Shown one piece after another: positions 50,145 through 52,766 of a stretch of 52,766 nt of DNA; the stretch's first letter is position 1, and each line of letters starts with the position of its first letter. Source of the stretch: Synergistaceae bacterium (GTDB lineage Bacteria; Synergistota; Synergistia; Synergistales; Aminobacteriaceae); assembly GCA_031277095.1 (NCBI GenBank), contig JAISLU010000082.1:1-52766 (forward strand), in the 5' to 3' direction. A program made the translations under genes and the position numbers. The notes below the pieces were generated by a model. It made no database searches and had not been told where the DNA came from. It saw only the letters and a list, made by a program, of their open reading frames with translations.

Positions 50145-52028
50145 ATGATCAAAACCGCGCCTGAGAAAAAAGGAACAAAAGGGAAAAAATATATCTACAT
50201 TATCTGCTTTTTGGCTTTCTGCGTAATGGTGTTCGCAGGAATAGTCTATTCTGTCACCTCGCAGACGTTGAAGCAGCAGATGGGCAACAAATGCCTCGGC
50301 ATTGCCTATGCTGTGGCCGCCCTGCTGGAAGAAGACCCGGACGGATATAAAGCGTTCATCCAGTCGCTGGACACCGAAAGCGACTACTATATCCGGACCA
50401 AGGCCATCATAGAGAAAATACGTTTCGGCAACTTGGACAATGTCGTATTTTTGTATTCGGAGATACGGGTTTCAGAAGATGAAATGATGTATTTGTTCGA
50501 CGGCGAAAAAGCTGACGCCGAGACGTTCTCGCCGCCTGGCACCCAAGAGCCCCTCACCGCCGCCCGCCGTGCGGCCTATGAAAGCCGCGGCGCTCATATC
50601 GGCGATTTTGCCGCCGAGGTATGGGGCACGCTTTTATCGGCCTACGCCCCGGTGTTCAACAGGACCACCGGAGAATTTCTCGGTATCGTCGGCGCGGATG
50701 TTTCGATTGAACACTATAACGCGGTGATGCAAAAACAATTTACCCTCATCCTCGGCAGCGCTATGATCATGCTGCTCATGTGCTATTCGATAATCCGCCT
50801 CAACAGGGAGAAAACGCGCTCCGATGAGGAAAATTTCAGCAAATCCTCCTTTCTCGCGCGGATGAGTCACGAAATGCGCACCCCCCTGAACGCCATCATC
50901 GGGCTCTCCGAGGTGGAGTTGCAAAACGACCTTCCCCAAAACATGCGCGTCAGCCTCGAAAAAATATACAATTCGGGTTCGCATCTGCTCGGTATCATCA
51001 ACGACCTTCTGGATATCTCCAAGATCGAGTCCGGAACTTTCGAGCTGGCTCCGGTGAACTACAGCGTGGCAAACCTCATCGACGATACGGTGCAGTTCAA
51101 TAGCGTGCGCATCGGCACAAAACCCGTCACGTTGGAGTTGTCGCTGGACGAAAAGACTCCCAGGGGCCTCTATGGCGACGAGATGCGGATCAAGCAGATA
51201 CTGAACAACCTGCTTTCCAACGCCGTCAAGTACACGGAGAAGGGCAAAGTTACCCTCGAACTGGACTGGGAACGGAATAACGGGTTGATTTTCACCGTAA
51301 GGGACACGGGCATCGGCATCAAGAAAGAGAACCTCGACAAACTTTTTTCCGAATACTATCGGGTGGAGAATCGAGAAAACCGCTATATCGAGGGGACAGG
51401 GCTGGGCCTTTCCATCACGAAAAACCTGGTGGAATTGATGGGCGGCACGATTACGGTGGAGAGCGAACCCGGAAAGGGCAGCGCCTTTACTGTGAAACTC
51501 CGGCAGGGGATCGTCGACGAGACGCCCATAGGCAGCGAGACCGTGGAGAAATTGCGGAGCTTTCAGTTCGCGGAAAGACGCAGCGCAAGAGGCAAAAAGC
51601 TCGTCCGTACACAGATGCCTCATTGCAAGGTGCTGATAGTGGACGACGTTCCGACGAATCTGGACGTGGCGAAGGGACTGCTGCGGCCCTATGGACTCGT
51701 GATAGACACGGCCGCCGGAGGCCGGGAAGCGGTCGAGAAAATCCGCGAGGAAAAGACGAGGTACGACGTGGTGTTCATGGATCACATGATGCCGGAGATG
51801 GACGGAATCGAGGCCACCCGCGTAATCCGCAGCGAAATAGGGACCGAATACGCGCGAACCGTGCCGATCATAGCCCTGACGGCAAACGCTCTGAGGGGCA
51901 GCGAAGAAATGTTCCTCTCCAACGGCTTCGACGCGTTCATCTCCAAGCCCATCGACATCATGCAACTGGACGTGGCACTCCAACGCTGGCTGGGGAACAG
52001 GCATAGCGGGGCAGAGGCGGCGCTATGA
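50145..52028 (+). CDS. Membrane-bound hybrid sensor histidine kinase
   Basis: This 627-residue protein has a first membrane helix (about 16-36), an extracytoplasmic sensor of roughly 165 residues resembling dCache/PAS-like domains (FNRTTGEFLGIVGADVSIEH), a second helix near 203-217, a HisKA domain with His242 (SHEMRTPLNAIIGLSEVE), an ATPase domain (EMRIKQILNNLLSNAVKYTE, DTGIGIKKENLDK, GTGLGLSITKNL) and a C-terminal receiver with phospho-acceptor Asp546 (VVFMDHMMPEMDGIE) and KPID. No DNA-binding output is attached. Its stop overlaps a 39-codon gene (ATGA), which in turn overlaps the double-glycine precursor, so the kinase probably senses or controls that peptide system. Degenerate tandem repeats (GGATGGAT-like) lie just upstream. 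Confidence 0.93.
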   Translation: MIKTAPEKKGTKGKKYIYIICFLAFCVMVFAGIVYSVTSQTLKQQMGNKCLGIAYAVAALLEEDPDGYKAFIQSLDTESDYYIRTKAIIEKIRFGNLDNVVFLYSEIRVSEDEMMYLFDGEKADAETFSPPGTQEPLTAARRAAYESRGAHIGDFAAEVWGTLLSAYAPVFNRTTGEFLGIVGADVSIEHYNAVMQKQFTLILGSAMIMLLMCYSIIRLNREKTRSDEENFSKSSFLARMSHEMRTPLNAIIGLSEVELQNDLPQNMRVSLEKIYNSGSHLLGIINDLLDISKIESGTFELAPVNYSVANLIDDTVQFNSVRIGTKPVTLELSLDEKTPRGLYGDEMRIKQILNNLLSNAVKYTEKGKVTLELDWERNNGLIFTVRDTGIGIKKENLDKLFSEYYRVENRENRYIEGTGLGLSITKNLVELMGGTITVESEPGKGSAFTVKLRQGIVDETPIGSETVEKLRSFQFAERRSARGKKLVRTQMPHCKVLIVDDVPTNLDVAKGLLRPYGLVIDTAAGGREAVEKIREEKTRYDVVFMDHMMPEMDGIEATRVIRSEIGTEYARTVPIIALTANALRGSEEMFLSNGFDAFISKPIDIMQLDVALQRWLGNRHSGAEAAL

Positions 52029-52144
52029 ACACGCTGAAAAAACGCGCGGGTCCGGCAATGTTGAAGGAGCGCCGCGCACAGGCAAAAACGCATATCTGTC
52101 TTTGTGGGGGAAACCCGCAAAAAATCGAAAGGAGCGTTATTTAA
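52025..52144 (+). CDS. 39-residue peptide gene coupled to kinase and precursor
   Basis: The ATG at 52025 overlaps the kinase stop (ATGA) and its TAA overlaps the ATG of the next gene (TAATG). The product is basic (TLKKRAGPAMLKERRAQAK) and ends with a Cys-x-Cys-Gly-Gly segment (HICLCGGNPQK). No signal peptide is seen. The double overlap is unlikely by chance for a 120 bp frame, but the last codons also contain the next gene's ribosome site (AAAGGAG), so its role may be only to carry ribosomes forward. A signalling or second precursor peptide is an alternative. Confidence 0.5.
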   Translation: MNTLKKRAGPAMLKERRAQAKTHICLCGGNPQKIERSVI

Positions 52145-52755
52145 TGAAGTTTATCAACACAGAACCATCGAGCACATTCGCGGAGTTTTTTACGGACATC
52201 GACTTCAAGGGAGACAAAAAGAAGCTGGAGCGCGGAGAGTACGGCATCAGCGCCATCGACCCGAGCGGGATAAAGTCCCTCAAGGCCTCGGAGTTCGCGA
52301 CGGTCACCTTCTTCGAGCGAGCCGGGGGGCCGGGAAAGAGCAAGTCCTTCACAAAGGACGCGCCGAAGCTGGGGCTGAATTTCACCCCCGCGTATATCGC
52401 CGTCGAAAGCCACGTCAAGGCGTATAAAGGCGGCTCCGTCGCGGCGGAGTTTCTGAAGGGCGAATATGAAATATCCGAGCTGACCAAGTTCGACAAGCTC
52501 TCCGTCCCCCGCGGCTTTTATCTCGCCTTCGTGGGCAACAAAAACGACGGCAACGCCGTTCACTTTTTTGAAAACGAGGAGTACAAGATCGACGACAGGA
52601 TAAAGAGCTACTCCAAAGCGTTGATCCTCCCGCTTGACAACAAAGATATCAGCCTCAATTTCAAGTCGGGCGACGCGCTGTCGGACGAAGACCTCATGGC
52701 GGTAGCCGGAGGCTACGGGTGCTTGAAGCAGCAGGATTGCCCGACCGACGATTAG
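52144..52755 (+). CDS. Crystallin-like protein with double-glycine leader and 13-residue Cys-containing tail (putative RiPP/bacteriocin precursor)
   Basis: This 203-residue protein starts at an ATG behind AAAGGAG. Residues about 10-165 show repeats reminiscent of beta/gamma-crystallin motifs: FKGDKKKLERGEYGISAIDP, VTFFERAGGPGKSKSFTKDA, VAAEFLKGEYEISELTKFDK, VHFFENEEYKIDDRIKSYSK. Near the C-terminus, GDALSDEDLMAVAGG is a classic double-glycine leader end as found in Nif11-type and other bacteriocin/RiPP precursors (LSDEDL, then GG). The remaining core is YGCLKQQDCPTDD, with two Cys that could form a disulphide or thioether. No signal peptide is present, in keeping with export by a peptidase-containing ABC transporter. 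Modification and export genes would lie beyond the window end. Confidence 0.7.
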   Translation: MKFINTEPSSTFAEFFTDIDFKGDKKKLERGEYGISAIDPSGIKSLKASEFATVTFFERAGGPGKSKSFTKDAPKLGLNFTPAYIAVESHVKAYKGGSVAAEFLKGEYEISELTKFDKLSVPRGFYLAFVGNKNDGNAVHFFENEEYKIDDRIKSYSKALILPLDNKDISLNFKSGDALSDEDLMAVAGGYGCLKQQDCPTDD

Positions 52756-52766
52756 CGGCTAATTCG

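Overview
The window looks like a chromosome segment of an anaerobic, motile, diderm bacterium, most likely a member of the Synergistota. That placement is an inference from gene content: a TRAP carboxylate transporter, a very long 2-hydroxyacyl-CoA dehydratase activase-type protein, a NusG-II/Gx-transporter pair, a D-glutamate-cyclase-like protein, FlbD and FliY in the flagellar operon, and frequent GTG/TTG starts behind strong Shine-Dalgarno sequences. No rRNA, tRNA or CRISPR array was seen.

Layout. 1-1300: a frameshifted Rpn-like gene behind an inverted-repeat operator and one copy of a ~92 bp dispersed repeat. 1324-4271: dctPQM TRAP operon, followed by a hicB fragment and a convergent orphan peptide-binding protein. 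6254-10774: MATE exporter, YchF, DnaG primase. 10855-15916: a small secreted protein under a near-consensus promoter, a structured leader with a 15-codon ORF, and the 1454-residue activase. 16015-22719 (minus strand): a five-gene operon of three pilin-like proteins, a PilY1-like vWA adhesin and a small exported protein. 23464-25112: a secreted protein with a terminator, then NusG-II and Gx transporter. 25178-27676 (minus): bacteriohemerythrin, Rrf2 regulator, YigZ/IMPACT, HIT hydrolase.

27860-29550 is a graveyard of toxin-antitoxin and insertion-sequence pieces: a yafQ toxin broken by a frameshifted ISL3 transposase, and a Phd-type antitoxin whose PIN toxin is cut off by the second copy of the dispersed repeat. 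Next to it is a compact, apparently intact cassette that looks like a type I toxin-antitoxin: a 29-residue hydrophobic peptide with a sequestered ribosome site, faced by an overlapping convergent RNA, between short direct repeats.

29739-42065 is a flagellar operon: two tandem flgE genes (each with the same sigma-28-like promoter motif), flbD, motAB, fliL, fliM, fliY, cheY, fliO, fliP, fliQ, fliR, flhB. It holds several repeat-driven oddities (fliO start duplicated, fliO/fliP overlap over a 12 bp repeat, a doubled 63 bp structured repeat before fliQ, NPTT instead of NPTH in FlhB). 42145-46184: two exported proteins of unknown function, pfkA, a D-glutamate-cyclase-like gene and a membrane-anchored protein. 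46395-48293: rho with a long disordered N-terminus; convergent aldA-like aldehyde dehydrogenase at 48402-49835.

50145-52755, at the right edge, is the most unusual locus: a membrane hybrid histidine kinase, an overlapping 39-codon peptide gene, and a 203-residue protein that joins a crystallin-like region to a double-glycine leader motif and a 13-residue tail with two cysteines. All three overlap by 1-4 bases. It looks like the start of a ribosomal-peptide (RiPP/bacteriocin-type) operon that continues outside the window. A recurring feature across the segment is short-period tandem repeats (8, 12, 13, 14, 15, 31 bp) at gene starts and ends.
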